In this document: in pieces, positions 15,363 through 23,996 of the stretch
How the letters are laid out: each line of letters opens with the position of its first letter
Numbering within the stretch: the first letter of the stretch is position 1
Assembly: GCA_041600415.1 (NCBI GenBank)
Contig: JBFIKF010000001.1
Span: 310,001-374,000, forward strand
Direction of reading: 5' to 3'
Source of the DNA: JBFJKD01 sp041600415
Lineage (GTDB): Bacteria; Pseudomonadota; Gammaproteobacteria; Pseudomonadales; Porticoccaceae
Length of the DNA: 64,000 nucleotides
The notes under the pieces: generated by a model
What the model was told of the DNA's origin: nothing
Seen by the model: the letters and a program-made list of their open reading frames with translations, nothing else
Database searches by the model: none
Position numbers and translations under genes: made by a program

Positions 15363-16043
15363 CTAGTTTTTAGGCCGGATGGTTTGTACGCCATCGCTAC
15401 CGGCAAGCAGTAACAGGTCGGCCGGGCGCAGCGCGAACAGGCCACAGGTGACTACGCCGGCAATATTGTTCAGTTTTTCTTCGAGGGCGCGAGGTGCGCC
15501 GATGGGGTACAGGTTGTGTACATCGAGAATCACATTGCCGTTGTCCGTCACCACACCTTCCCGGTACACCGGTCCACCGCCCAGCTTGAGCAGCTCCCGG
15601 GCCACATAACTGCGGGCCATGGGAATTACTTCGACCGGAACCGCGAAGGCGCCGAGGTGATCGACCCATTTGCTGCAATCGGCGATGCACACAAATTGGC
15701 GGGCAACCGCCGCAACGATTTTTTCCTGGGTGAGAGCAGCGCCACCGCCCTTGATCATCTCCAGCCTGGGGTCGATTTCATCGGCCCCGTCCACGTAAAT
15801 GTCAACGCTGTCGACGGCATTTAAATCGTAGACCGGAATTTTGTGCTCGCGCAGGCGCTGTGCCGAAGCGGTCGATGTGGTGACCGTGCCCGCGATACGG
15901 CCTTTTTTTTCCGCGAGCAGATCGATGAAACAATTCGTGGTGGAGCCGGTCCCGACGCCGACAATGCTGTCAAAACCAGTTTTGGTCAACACGTAATCGA
16001 GGGCCGCGCGGGCCGCGGCCTGTTTGAGTTGTTCCTGGGTCAT
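15363..16043 (-). CDS. rpiA: ribose-5-phosphate isomerase A
   Basis: A 226-residue pentose-phosphate enzyme that interconverts ribose 5-phosphate and ribulose 5-phosphate. Its signature blocks are VGVGTGSTTNCFIDLL, DGADEIDPRLEMIKGGGAALTQEKIVA (catalytic Asp, Glu and Lys region), and the C-terminal VTCGLFALRPADLLLL. Length matches the 219-225 typical of RpiA. ATG 16043 starts the gene. It is divergent from ilvA across a 253-base region, the same rpiA/ilvA neighbourhood as in Pseudomonas. Confidence 0.97.
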   Translation of the reverse strand: MTQEQLKQAAARAALDYVLTKTGFDSIVGVGTGSTTNCFIDLLAEKKGRIAGTVTTSTASAQRLREHKIPVYDLNAVDSVDIYVDGADEIDPRLEMIKGGGAALTQEKIVAAVARQFVCIADCSKWVDHLGAFAVPVEVIPMARSYVARELLKLGGGPVYREGVVTDNGNVILDVHNLYPIGAPRALEEKLNNIAGVVTCGLFALRPADLLLLAGSDGVQTIRPKN

Positions 16044-16296
16044 CGCAGATTCCCATGCTTGTCAGGGGAGCAATTATACGAAAGCTGTGGCGCTTCACCA
16101 GTTATGTTCGCCGCGCTGGCGTTATGGCAGGCGACTATTTACCATAACCCTCGGTGCAGCAATGGCTTTTACCGGCACCTCCAGGCTAAAACTATCTGCT
16201 GTAGAGCGGATTTATCGCTATCGGGGCTGATTGACCGCTACTATAGTCACCAACAACAGTCACCAGCAATTTGAATTGATAAGGATACCGGGGACC

Positions 16297-17808
16297 ATGC
16301 CCAAAAGTTACGTAAAACGGATTCTCGACGCGCGCATCTACGATCTCGCTGTGGAAACGCCTGTCGATGATGCCCCGTTATTGTCCCAGCGGCTGAATAA
16401 CGAGGTGTTGCTCAAACGGGAAGACCTGCAGCCGGTGTTCTCTTTCAAATTGCGCGGCGCCTACAATAAATTACTTAGCCTCACTGAGGCAGAACGTCGC
16501 AAAGGCGTAGTCGCAGCCTCCGCGGGCAATCATGCCCAGGGTCTGGCGCTGGCCGCGCGCAAAATGGGGATTAAGGCGACCATTGTGATGCCGCGAATCA
16601 CGCAACAGATAAAAGTTGATGCGGTGCGCGCCCGTGGCGCCAAAGTAGTGCTACACGGGGATACCTACGACGCAGCATCGATTTTTGCGCAAAATTTGGT
16701 GGCCGAGAAAGGCATGGTTTACGTCCATCCGTTCGACGATCCGGATGTGATTGCCGGTCAGGGTACCATCGGCATGGAAATTTTGCGGCAGCGGCCCGGC
16801 GCCCTTGACGCCATCTTTGTCCCGGTGGGGGGGGGTGGGCTCTGTGCGGGGGTCGCCGCTTATGTAAAGTATGTGCGCCCGAGTGTCAAAATCTATGCTG
16901 TTGAGTCTGAGGACGCTGCCTGTCTGGATGCGGCCATGAAGGCAGGGCGTCGAGTGCGCCTCAAAGATGTGGGCCTGTTTGCCGACGGTACCGCCGTGGC
17001 GCAGATCGGTAAGGAAACCTTTCGTGTACTGCGCAAGACAATTGACGGAGTGATAACCGTCTCCACGGATGAAATTTGCGCGGCGATCAAGGATATTTTC
17101 GACGATACCCGTTCCATCAGCGAGCCCGCCGGGGCGCTGGCTGTGGCCGGGCTGAAGAAGCACGTGGAGTTAACGGGCTGTAGTGGCCAAACCCTGCTGG
17201 CGATAGACAGTGGTGCCAATATTAATTTTGATCGGTTGCGCTATATTGCCGAGCGCACCGAAATCGGCGAAAAGCGCGAAGCGATTATCGCCGTCACTAT
17301 TCCCGAAAAGCCCGGTAGTTTCCGCCGTTTCTGCGCGGCGCTCAGTCAACGCATGGTGACTGAGTTCAATTACCGCTACGCTGACAATCGCGAGGCACAT
17401 ATTTTTGTCGGCGTGCAGGTCGTTTCCGACCAGGATCGGGAGGCTCTGGTCAAAGATCTGGTGCTCAAAGGTTATCGGGTGGTGGATATGACGGATAATG
17501 AAATGGCCAAGCTTCATATTCGCTATATGGTCGGCGGTCGTGCGCCCGAAATCGACAACGAGGTAGTGTACCGTTTTGAGTTTCCGGAACGGCCCGGTGC
17601 GCTCTCCGGATTTCTGGGCAAGCTGGGGGGGCGCTGGAACATTTCCATGTTCCATTACCGCAACCACGGTGCTGCCTACGGCCGGGTGTTGGTGGGCCTG
17701 CAGGTGCCGCCCGGGGAGCGGCGGGAGGTGCCCCTGTTCCTCGACTCCATGCACTACCGCTATCGCGAGGAATCTACCAACGACGCCTATCGATTTTTCC
17801 TGAGTTAG
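16297..17808 (+). CDS. ilvA: biosynthetic threonine ammonia-lyase
   Basis: A 503-residue PLP enzyme that converts threonine to 2-oxobutanoate, the first step of isoleucine synthesis. The catalytic domain has FSFKLRGAYNK (PLP Lys), SAGNHAQGLALAA and PVGGGGLCAGVAAYVK. The C-terminal third carries two ACT-like regulatory repeats (REAIIAVTIPEKPGSFRRF and VVYRFEFPERPGALSGFL), which in this family mediate feedback inhibition by isoleucine. ATG 16297 follows AAGGAT; the upstream open stretch to 16231 lacks homology. Together with ilvD and ilvE in this window it covers three steps of branched-chain amino acid synthesis. Confidence 0.97.
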   Translation: MPKSYVKRILDARIYDLAVETPVDDAPLLSQRLNNEVLLKREDLQPVFSFKLRGAYNKLLSLTEAERRKGVVAASAGNHAQGLALAARKMGIKATIVMPRITQQIKVDAVRARGAKVVLHGDTYDAASIFAQNLVAEKGMVYVHPFDDPDVIAGQGTIGMEILRQRPGALDAIFVPVGGGGLCAGVAAYVKYVRPSVKIYAVESEDAACLDAAMKAGRRVRLKDVGLFADGTAVAQIGKETFRVLRKTIDGVITVSTDEICAAIKDIFDDTRSISEPAGALAVAGLKKHVELTGCSGQTLLAIDSGANINFDRLRYIAERTEIGEKREAIIAVTIPEKPGSFRRFCAALSQRMVTEFNYRYADNREAHIFVGVQVVSDQDREALVKDLVLKGYRVVDMTDNEMAKLHIRYMVGGRAPEIDNEVVYRFEFPERPGALSGFLGKLGGRWNISMFHYRNHGAAYGRVLVGLQVPPGERREVPLFLDSMHYRYREESTNDAYRFFLS

Positions 17809-17827
17809 TCGCGCATTGCCGCATTTA

Positions 17828-19243
17828 TCACGGGTTTTGTAATTCGCCGAGGTGGCGAATCTGCACGGCGTCGATACCGGGCCCACTCAGGGTGTCGGAA
17901 ATCACTACGACTTTATCTGTTTCCACAAACTCTTTTCGGGCGAGCAAAATCCTGGCTGCTTCGCACAGAATTTGTTCGGGGGCGGCGTGGTTGTCGATGA
18001 GGAAACTCAGCACATTGCGGTTAAGGACCAGTTGACGCTGAATCTGCGCGTCAAAAGTAAAGGCGCAGATCACCGGCGTTTGCGGGTGGCAGTTGGTCAG
18101 GTAGTTGGCCATGCGGCCAGCTTTGGTGGGGACGATTATCGCCCTGGCGCCGATGGATTCGGCCAGTTTCACCGCCGCGGCGGAGATTTCCTGCTTATCG
18201 GTGTCGAGTTTGAGGCTGTCGGTAAACAGCAACCCGCGGCTGTTTTCGATGGAGCGCGCGATGCGGTCGAGCATCTCGACGCAGCGCACCGGGTATTTAC
18301 CGATGGTGGTTTCGGCGGACAGCATAATGGCGTCGGCCTCTTCGTACACGGCGTTGGCCACGTCCGTCACTTCCGCGCGGGTTGGCGTCGGGTTTTCAAT
18401 CATTGATTCCAGCATATGGGTCGCGACAACAACCCGTCGCCCCTGAATGGCGCACTGCCGAACGATGCGCCGCTGCACCCGCGGGAGTACTTCGAGGGGT
18501 ATCTCTACTCCCAGGTCCCCACGGGCCACCATGATGCCGTCGGCGGCGTCGATGATGGATTCGAGGTTGGTCAGTCCTTCCTGGTCTTCGATTTTGGCAA
18601 TTATCCTGATTTTGCTGCCATTTGCAGATAAAATACTCCGTAATTCGTCGATATCGCTTTTATTCCGAACAAAGGAAAGTGCGATAAAATCCACCCCGGA
18701 TGCCATGGAAAATTCTATATCTCTTTTATCTTTTTCGGTAATTGCCGGCAAGTTGACGCGTATTCCCGGCAAGTTCACGTGTCTTTTACTTTTTAGTACG
18801 CCGCCGTCGATTACCCTGCATGTCATGACGGGAGGAGTTTTTTCCAGTACCTCCAGGTTTATCAGACCATTATCCACAGTGATTTTGTCGCCCACATTCA
18901 CATCGTGAATCAGGTCTGCATAATTGATCTGAATAGAGCTGGCTTCAACATCGCTGGCACCGCGGGCCACCACAGATACCACGTCCCCGGTATTGAGATT
19001 GAGGTCGTTGGCGCGATCACCGGTGCGAATTTCTGGTCCCTGGGTGTCCACCAGCAGGGCGATAGGATGATTGAGCGTCTGATTCAGTGTCTTGATGGCC
19101 GCGATTACGGCGGCGTGGGATTCGTGATCCCCATGGGACATATTCAGGCGCGCGATGTTCATCCCCGCTTTTGCCAGCTGCCTGAGCATATCCAGGGAAC
19201 TGGTGGCCGGTCCGATGGTGCAAATAATTTTGGTTTTTCTCAT
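17828..19243 (-). CDS. pyk: pyruvate kinase
   Basis: A 471-residue glycolytic enzyme that makes pyruvate and ATP from phosphoenolpyruvate and ADP. It shows KTKIICTIGPATSS at the start, NIARLNMSHGDHESH, DTQGPEIRTGD, ALSFVRNKSDID, IIAKIEDQEG (catalytic Lys), MVARGDLGVEIPLE (metal and substrate), VATHMLESMIENPTPTRAEVTDVANAV and a C-terminal domain. Length fits the family. ATG 19243 is the start. It is convergent with ilvA (19-base gap) and 42 bases downstream of fthC on the same strand. Confidence 0.97.
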   Translation of the reverse strand: MRKTKIICTIGPATSSLDMLRQLAKAGMNIARLNMSHGDHESHAAVIAAIKTLNQTLNHPIALLVDTQGPEIRTGDRANDLNLNTGDVVSVVARGASDVEASSIQINYADLIHDVNVGDKITVDNGLINLEVLEKTPPVMTCRVIDGGVLKSKRHVNLPGIRVNLPAITEKDKRDIEFSMASGVDFIALSFVRNKSDIDELRSILSANGSKIRIIAKIEDQEGLTNLESIIDAADGIMVARGDLGVEIPLEVLPRVQRRIVRQCAIQGRRVVVATHMLESMIENPTPTRAEVTDVANAVYEEADAIMLSAETTIGKYPVRCVEMLDRIARSIENSRGLLFTDSLKLDTDKQEISAAAVKLAESIGARAIIVPTKAGRMANYLTNCHPQTPVICAFTFDAQIQRQLVLNRNVLSFLIDNHAAPEQILCEAARILLARKEFVETDKVVVISDTLSGPGIDAVQIRHLGELQNP

Positions 19244-19285
19244 GGTGGTTTCGTGTGGTAGTTCAGTGAGTTGACCAGGGGGTCG

Positions 19286-19876
19286 TTATTTCGTCGGGTT
19301 GGCGATAATCAGTTCTGTTTCGGTCGCGACCATATGCACTGGGACATCCCAGGGCGCGCGCGGCAAAACGCTCACTTCCTGACCGCTGTGAGCAAGGCCA
19401 ATCAACAACGGTTTTTGTGTCCTGTTGGCACCAACATGTGCGAGGCTGCGGTCATAGTAACCACCTCCCATGCCGAGCCGGGTACCGCAGCGATCAAATG
19501 CCACCAGGGGCAGGAAAATAATATCCAGTGTCCAGATCGGTGCGATGCGGTTGCGCGCCAGTTGAGGTTCTGCAATGCCAAAGCGGTTTATCACCAACGG
19601 CGCATCCGGGTCATAGCGCACAAAGTGCAAGCGATTCTGTCCGGTCGGGTGAACTACCGGCAAATAGCAGGTTTTACCCCCGTGTACGCAGTGTTCCAGC
19701 AGGGTGGTTGGGTCGATTTCACCGTCGTTGGGTAAATAAAATGCGAGTCTCTTTGCGCGTCGATACTGCGCCAGTCGCGACATAACATCCAGCAGTGCAC
19801 GGCCAGCATATTCCTGCTCCCTGGCGGTGAGCTTGCGTCTGAGTGCTCGAAGGTCCCGGCGCAGTTGCAGGATCAT
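19286..19876 (-). CDS. fthC: 5-formyltetrahydrofolate cyclo-ligase
   Basis: A 196-residue enzyme (YgfA) that uses ATP to return 5-formyl-tetrahydrofolate to the active folate pool as 5,10-methenyl-tetrahydrofolate. Visible are LRALRRKLTAREQ, RLAFYLPNDGEIDP, the phosphate/substrate loop FDRCGTRLGMGGGYYDRSL and LIGLAHSGQE. The gene sits directly behind the 6S RNA, as in E. coli where ssrS and ygfA are cotranscribed, so expression is probably tied to 6S transcription. Confidence 0.95.
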   Translation of the reverse strand: MILQLRRDLRALRRKLTAREQEYAGRALLDVMSRLAQYRRAKRLAFYLPNDGEIDPTTLLEHCVHGGKTCYLPVVHPTGQNRLHFVRYDPDAPLVINRFGIAEPQLARNRIAPIWTLDIIFLPLVAFDRCGTRLGMGGGYYDRSLAHVGANRTQKPLLIGLAHSGQEVSVLPRAPWDVPVHMVATETELIIANPTK

Positions 19877-19892
19877 GTGTGGCGGGTAACCT

Positions 19893-20105
19893 GGCTGGAG
19901 GGGTTGGCCGTGGGGTCAGCTCCCGTGGCTCGAAAAAGGCCCCAAAGTGCCGCTGCCAAAGTGGCCCTGAACCCAACGGCTCAAGGTGGGAACTTCCGTG
20001 ATGCATCAGGCTTTCCGTCGAGCGGATATGCACAACAGCGCCACGGGAAACTCCCGGTTTAGTGTTATCGGCTCAAGAACTTTTTGACTGGCCAACACCC
20101 CAGGG
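19893..20105 (-). ncRNA. ssrS: 6S RNA
   Basis: Regulator that mimics an open promoter and binds sigma-70 RNA polymerase in stationary phase. It was recognised by its site between zapA and fthC and by sequence landmarks on the minus strand: a 5' GGGGTGTTGGCC (20101-20090) that pairs with 3' GGCCAACCCC (19909-19900) to close the long rod, plus TTGAGCCGATAAC near the 5' side, GTGGCGCTGTTG and CACCTTGAGCCG, which resemble E. coli and Pseudomonas 6S. A TATAAT box (20118-20113) lies just upstream. Exact ends are approximate. Confidence 0.88.
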
Positions 20106-20112
20106 TGGCTGG

Positions 20113-20118
20113 ATTATA
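20113..20118 (-). promoter_or_regulatory. -10 box of the 6S RNA promoter
   Basis: A perfect TATAAT on the minus strand ends about seven bases before the expected 6S 5' end. The sequence 17 bases further upstream (TCCCGT, 20141-20136) is a poor -35 box and lies just past the zapA stop. Confidence 0.6.
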
Positions 20119-20146
20119 GCCCAGCACAGCGCCCCACGGGAAATCC

Positions 20147-20458
20147 CTACTTGGTGCTGGGTCGCTCCAGATCGTTTAACACTTTCGTCAGTTTACGATC
20201 CAGACGTTTTAGCTCCCGTTGGCTGCTGTCGTCCGAGCGGGCACGGGACTCTGCTGTCATCAGGTCGTAGGCAAGATTGAGTGCAGCCATTACGGCAATT
20301 CGTTCCAGTCCGATCACATTGCCGGACTTGCGAATATCGCGCATACGGGTATCGAGCAGGCGTGCGGACTGGGTCAGGGCACCCTGCTCGTCCGGTGGGC
20401 AATGCACCTGATACTCCTTGTCGAGTACGCGAATGGTGACGGTATCAGTGCTGCTCAC
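20147..20458 (-). CDS. zapA: cell division protein ZapA
   Basis: A 103-residue FtsZ-associated protein that bundles FtsZ filaments and stabilises the Z ring. The ZapA fold is seen in TVTIRVLDKEYQVHCPPDEQ, AARLLD-like SARLLDTRMRDIR, LERIAVMAALNLAYDLM and a C-terminal charged coiled coil. Translation starts at GTG 20458 behind AAGGG. It lies six bases after the ZapB-like gene and just upstream of 6S RNA, the conserved gammaproteobacterial order. Confidence 0.94.
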   Translation of the reverse strand: MSSTDTVTIRVLDKEYQVHCPPDEQGALTQSARLLDTRMRDIRKSGNVIGLERIAVMAALNLAYDLMTAESRARSDDSSQRELKRLDRKLTKVLNDLERPSTK

Positions 20459-20464
20459 TGCACG

Positions 20465-20674
20465 TTACCCTTCCGTACCAAGGTTTTTCAGTCGCGCGAT
20501 CATACTTTCGACACGCGCCCGCGCCAGGTCATTTTTTTCCAGCAGGCGATTGCGGTCCCGCACCAGTACCGTTTCCCGTTCGCGCAGGGCAAGGTTCTCC
20601 TGTTTCAGGCGCTCGCTAAGAGCGATCAGGTGATCAATCTTTTGCTCGAGAGAATTAATGGATTCGTCGCTCAT
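20465..20674 (-). CDS. ZapB-like coiled-coil protein (TIGR02449 family)
   Basis: A 69-residue all-helical protein with heptad-like NSLEQKIDHLIALSERLKQEN and ERETVLVRDRNRLLEKND, i.e. one continuous coiled coil. Proteins of this type precede zapA in many gammaproteobacteria and resemble the division factor ZapB; direct evidence of function is not in the sequence. ATG 20674 begins the pair, with zapA following after six bases, so joint expression is expected. Confidence 0.85.
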   Translation of the reverse strand: MSDESINSLEQKIDHLIALSERLKQENLALRERETVLVRDRNRLLEKNDLARARVESMIARLKNLGTEG

Positions 20675-20868
20675 TGTTGTTTTGCTGTTTCCGCCGTGGG
20701 GTAACTATATTGTCCCGCGTAGAAGGGGTCAATCATGTTCAGGCAATTTCGAGAAACAATACCTTAGCATAACAATTAAAAAAGATTTTTATGGATTAAC
20801 CTGGTTGGGATGAAGTTCGCTGTCGGAGGGTGGTAGGATAACCATTTTGCGATACAGAATATTTTCCG

Positions 20869-21420
20869 ATGACCTTCGATGCCCTCGCCCTCAGTCTGCT
20901 GCCGACCGGCACGCTGACCAACCCCGCGGAACTACACGGTATGCTTTGCGGGCGCCTGTGCGGGGGGCAGCAGCTCACACCGGCGGGCCTGCTGGGCGCC
21001 GCATGCGAAACCCTGCAGATCGACAAAACCCTGGCACAGCCGCTGATGCACAGCCTGGTGGCGCTAAATACCCTGATTCTGAACGAATTGCGGGATAGTG
21101 AGTTCATTTTTCAACCGCTGTTGCCGGACGACGACGAAACTCTGGATATTCGTACGCGATCCCTCGCAGCCTGGTGTCAGGGCTTTCTGACAGGTTTGGG
21201 CCTCTCTGGCCTCGCGGGCGAGACCCAGCTCTCGGCGGACACCAGCGACGCATTGCGAGATCTCGCGGCCATTGCGCAAGCGGACCATAATCCGGACGAG
21301 AACGAAGAAAACGAAGCCAGTTTTTTTGAGTTGGCAGAATACGTGCGCATGGCAGTATTGCTGGTGTACGCGGACGTGGCACAACCCGCTGCCGCCACCG
21401 AATCCCCGCATATCCACTAG
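20869..21420 (+). CDS. ygfB: YgfB/UPF0149 family protein
   Basis: A 183-residue soluble protein of the UPF0149 family. It has the family opening with TNPAELHGMLCGRLCGG, a central LPDDDETLDIRTRSLAAWCQGFLTGLGL and the acidic FFELAEYVRMAVLLVY near the end. In Pseudomonas aeruginosa YgfB modulates AmpDh3/ampC expression; whether that holds here is unknown. It is divergent from the zapA pair and 14 bases upstream of pepP, so probably heads the ygfB-pepP-ubiH-ubiI operon. Confidence 0.92.
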   Translation: MTFDALALSLLPTGTLTNPAELHGMLCGRLCGGQQLTPAGLLGAACETLQIDKTLAQPLMHSLVALNTLILNELRDSEFIFQPLLPDDDETLDIRTRSLAAWCQGFLTGLGLSGLAGETQLSADTSDALRDLAAIAQADHNPDENEENEASFFELAEYVRMAVLLVYADVAQPAAATESPHIH

Positions 21421-21434
21421 ATATTGAGGCTTAA

Positions 21435-22745
21435 ATGATCTCCGCCAAAGAATTTGCGCGCCGCCGTCGGGACCTGATGTCGATGATGGGGCGCGACAGC
21501 ATCGCGATCATCACCGCCGCACCGGAGCGAACCCGCAGTCGCGATACCCAGTATCCCTACCGTCAGGACAGTGATTTTTTTTATCTCAGCGGGTTCCCGG
21601 AGCCGGAAGCGGTGCTGGTGTTGATTCCAGGTCGTCGGCACGGGCAGTTCGTATTGTTTTGTCGCGAGCGCGATCGCGCGCGGGAAATCTGGGACGGGTA
21701 TCGAGCCGGGCCCGCAGGCGCCTGTGAGATTTACGCTGCCGATGACGCTTTTCCCATCGATGATATCGACGACATTTTGCCGGGCCTGCTGGAAGGCCGC
21801 GAGCGGGTGTACTACGCGGTGGGCAAAGATCAGGAATTCGACCGGCATTTGATGGGTTGGGTCAACGATATTCGTTCCCGGGCGCGTAGCGGTGCGGTGC
21901 CCCCCGGAGAATTTGTGGATATGGACCATCTGCTCCACGAAATGCGCCTGTTCAAAAGTGCCGCGGAGCAAAAAATCATGGCCAGAGCGGGGAAAATTTC
22001 CGCCCGCGCCCACCGCCGGGCCATGCAGGCGGTCAGGCCTGGCATGTTTGAGTATCAGCTGCAGGCCGAAATAGAGCACGAGTTCGCCTTCGCGGGGGCG
22101 CGCAACCCGGCCTACTCGTCGATAGTCGGCGGTGGCGCCAATGGGTGCGTATTACATTACGTGGAAAACAATTCGGTTCTCACTAGCGGCGACCTGGTGT
22201 TGATCGACGCGGGCTGTGAACTCGAGCACTACGCGGCGGATATTACTCGCACATTTCCGGTAAGTGGTAAATTTAGCCCCGAGCAAAAAGCTATCTACGA
22301 CATTGTCCTGGAGGCGCAGCTGGAGGCCATCAAAACCGTACGCGCGGGACACCATTGGGATGCCCCGCATCAGGCGACAGTGCGAGTGATCACCGAAGGT
22401 CTGGTGGGTCTAGGGTTGTTAAAGGGCAAGGTCAAGGATCTTATCGCCCGCGGCGCCTATACCGAGTATTACATGCACCGCGCCGGACACTGGCTGGGCA
22501 TGGATGTTCACGATGTGGGAGATTACAAAGTGGACGGACACTGGCGCCTGCTGGAGCCGGGTATGGTAATGACGGTGGAGCCAGGTATTTATATTGCCCC
22601 GGACAACCGCAAGGTAGCGAAAAAATGGCGGGGCATTGGCATTCGCATTGAAGATGATGTGGTGATCGGTAAGCAGGGCGCGCAGGTTTTGACCGGCGAT
22701 GTGCCCAAAACCGTTGCCGATATTGAAGCGTTGATGGCGGGCTAG
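21435..22745 (+). CDS. pepP: Xaa-Pro aminopeptidase PepP
   Basis: A 436-residue metallopeptidase that removes N-terminal residues followed by proline. The N-terminal domain has FYLSGFPEPEAVLVLIPG; the pita-bread catalytic domain shows metal ligands in IDAGCELEHYAADITRTFPVSGKF, HRAGHWLGMDVHDVG, TVEPGIYI and RIEDDVVI. Length matches E. coli PepP (441). It is the second gene of the ygfB-pepP-ubiH operon, with only 12 bases before ubiH. Confidence 0.96.
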   Translation: MISAKEFARRRRDLMSMMGRDSIAIITAAPERTRSRDTQYPYRQDSDFFYLSGFPEPEAVLVLIPGRRHGQFVLFCRERDRAREIWDGYRAGPAGACEIYAADDAFPIDDIDDILPGLLEGRERVYYAVGKDQEFDRHLMGWVNDIRSRARSGAVPPGEFVDMDHLLHEMRLFKSAAEQKIMARAGKISARAHRRAMQAVRPGMFEYQLQAEIEHEFAFAGARNPAYSSIVGGGANGCVLHYVENNSVLTSGDLVLIDAGCELEHYAADITRTFPVSGKFSPEQKAIYDIVLEAQLEAIKTVRAGHHWDAPHQATVRVITEGLVGLGLLKGKVKDLIARGAYTEYYMHRAGHWLGMDVHDVGDYKVDGHWRLLEPGMVMTVEPGIYIAPDNRKVAKKWRGIGIRIEDDVVIGKQGAQVLTGDVPKTVADIEALMAG

Positions 22746-22757
22746 GAGCACCGACTG

Positions 22758-23996
22758 ATGTCCGCTTCGAATATACCTGTCGCCGTGGACATTATGATCG
22801 TGGGTGGCGGGCCCACCGCAGCGAGTCTTGCGTTGTTGCTGGCGGCACAGCGTCGGGACTGGCGCATTTCGCTGTTGACCCACACGCCACCTGAGGTTGG
22901 ACCCGATGGCAAACTGCCGTTGGATTACCGTGCGACAGCGCTGTCAGTGAGTTCCCAGCGAATATTTTCCAGTATCGGTATTTGGGCTGCTATTGCCGCC
23001 CAGGCCGCTCCGATTGAGGAAATTCATGTCTCCGAGCGCGGATGGTTCGGGGCTGTGCAACTGAGGGCACGCGAAGATCATTTTACCGCTTATGGCCATG
23101 TGGTGGAAAATCAGCGCCTGATGGGGGTGCTGATGGATGTTGTCGCACAACAACAGCATATTACCGCCACGAATGTTGGCGCCGTGGATATCGAGGCTCA
23201 AACTGCAGCGGGGGTGGTTCTCAGAGTTGATGGTCGGCCTGTCACGGCTCGCTTGCTGGTCGCAGCGGATGGCGCGCAATCCAGATTGCGCGGTCAGCTG
23301 GGTATCGGTGCGGAGAGTAAAGCCTATGGAAAAACCGCCGTCGCAGCGGTACTGACGCTGGCGGAGCCGCATCGCGGCGTTGCCTACGAGCGGTTTACTC
23401 CGCAGGGGCCCATCGCATTATTACCGCTGCCCGACAGCGACAATGCCCACCGGGCGGCGTTAGTATGGTCTCTGTCGCCATCGCAAGCAGAGCATCTGCT
23501 GACCCTGCCGGTCGCGGAGTTCCTGGCTGAGTTGCAGCGCGCTTTTGGCACTCGAGCAGGGCAGTTCAGCGGCGTTGGTGAACGGCAATGTTTTCCCCTC
23601 AAGCGCCTGATTGCCGCCGAACAGGTGCGCCGCAATCTGGTTTTGATGGGTAACGCGGCGCACAATCTGCACCCGGTGGCGGGACAGGGTTTTAATTTGA
23701 CCCTGCGAGACTGCGCTGCGTTGAGCGCGATGTTGACTGACGGCGTGGGGCGCGGTGCCGCCCTGGGGGACCTGGAATTGCTCGAAGACTATGTCCGCCA
23801 GCAGGCCTGGGATCAACGCCGCACCATTTTTTTCAGTGATCGGTTGCCGGCGTTGTTTGGCAGCCCCGCGCCAGGCCTGGCGCTGGCGCGCAATATCGGT
23901 TTGGTGGGGCTCGATCTGTGCCCGCCACTGCGCGGCAAAATCGCCCGCCTGGGGGCAGGGATAGACAGCCGGGAGGCACGGTTCGTTGACACCTAA
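22758..23996 (+). CDS. ubiH: 2-octaprenyl-6-methoxyphenol hydroxylase UbiH
   Basis: A 412-residue FAD monooxygenase of ubiquinone biosynthesis. It has the N-terminal dinucleotide fold IMIVGGGPTAASLALLLA, the LDYRATALS block typical of UbiH, LLVAADGAQSRLR, and the second FAD motif LMGNAAHNLHPVAGQGFNLTLRD. The family hydroxylates the quinone ring, usually at C4 in UbiH. ATG 22758 follows pepP closely. Its stop overlaps the start of the second hydroxylase, suggesting coupled translation. Confidence 0.93.
   Translation: MSASNIPVAVDIMIVGGGPTAASLALLLAAQRRDWRISLLTHTPPEVGPDGKLPLDYRATALSVSSQRIFSSIGIWAAIAAQAAPIEEIHVSERGWFGAVQLRAREDHFTAYGHVVENQRLMGVLMDVVAQQQHITATNVGAVDIEAQTAAGVVLRVDGRPVTARLLVAADGAQSRLRGQLGIGAESKAYGKTAVAAVLTLAEPHRGVAYERFTPQGPIALLPLPDSDNAHRAALVWSLSPSQAEHLLTLPVAEFLAELQRAFGTRAGQFSGVGERQCFPLKRLIAAEQVRRNLVLMGNAAHNLHPVAGQGFNLTLRDCAALSAMLTDGVGRGAALGDLELLEDYVRQQAWDQRRTIFFSDRLPALFGSPAPGLALARNIGLVGLDLCPPLRGKIARLGAGIDSREARFVDT

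Noticed and set aside
19719..20033. 104-codon frame across the 6S RNA region
   Set aside because: Composition is Pro/Ser/Thr-rich and low in conserved features; the interval is better explained by 6S RNA and the 5' part of fthC.
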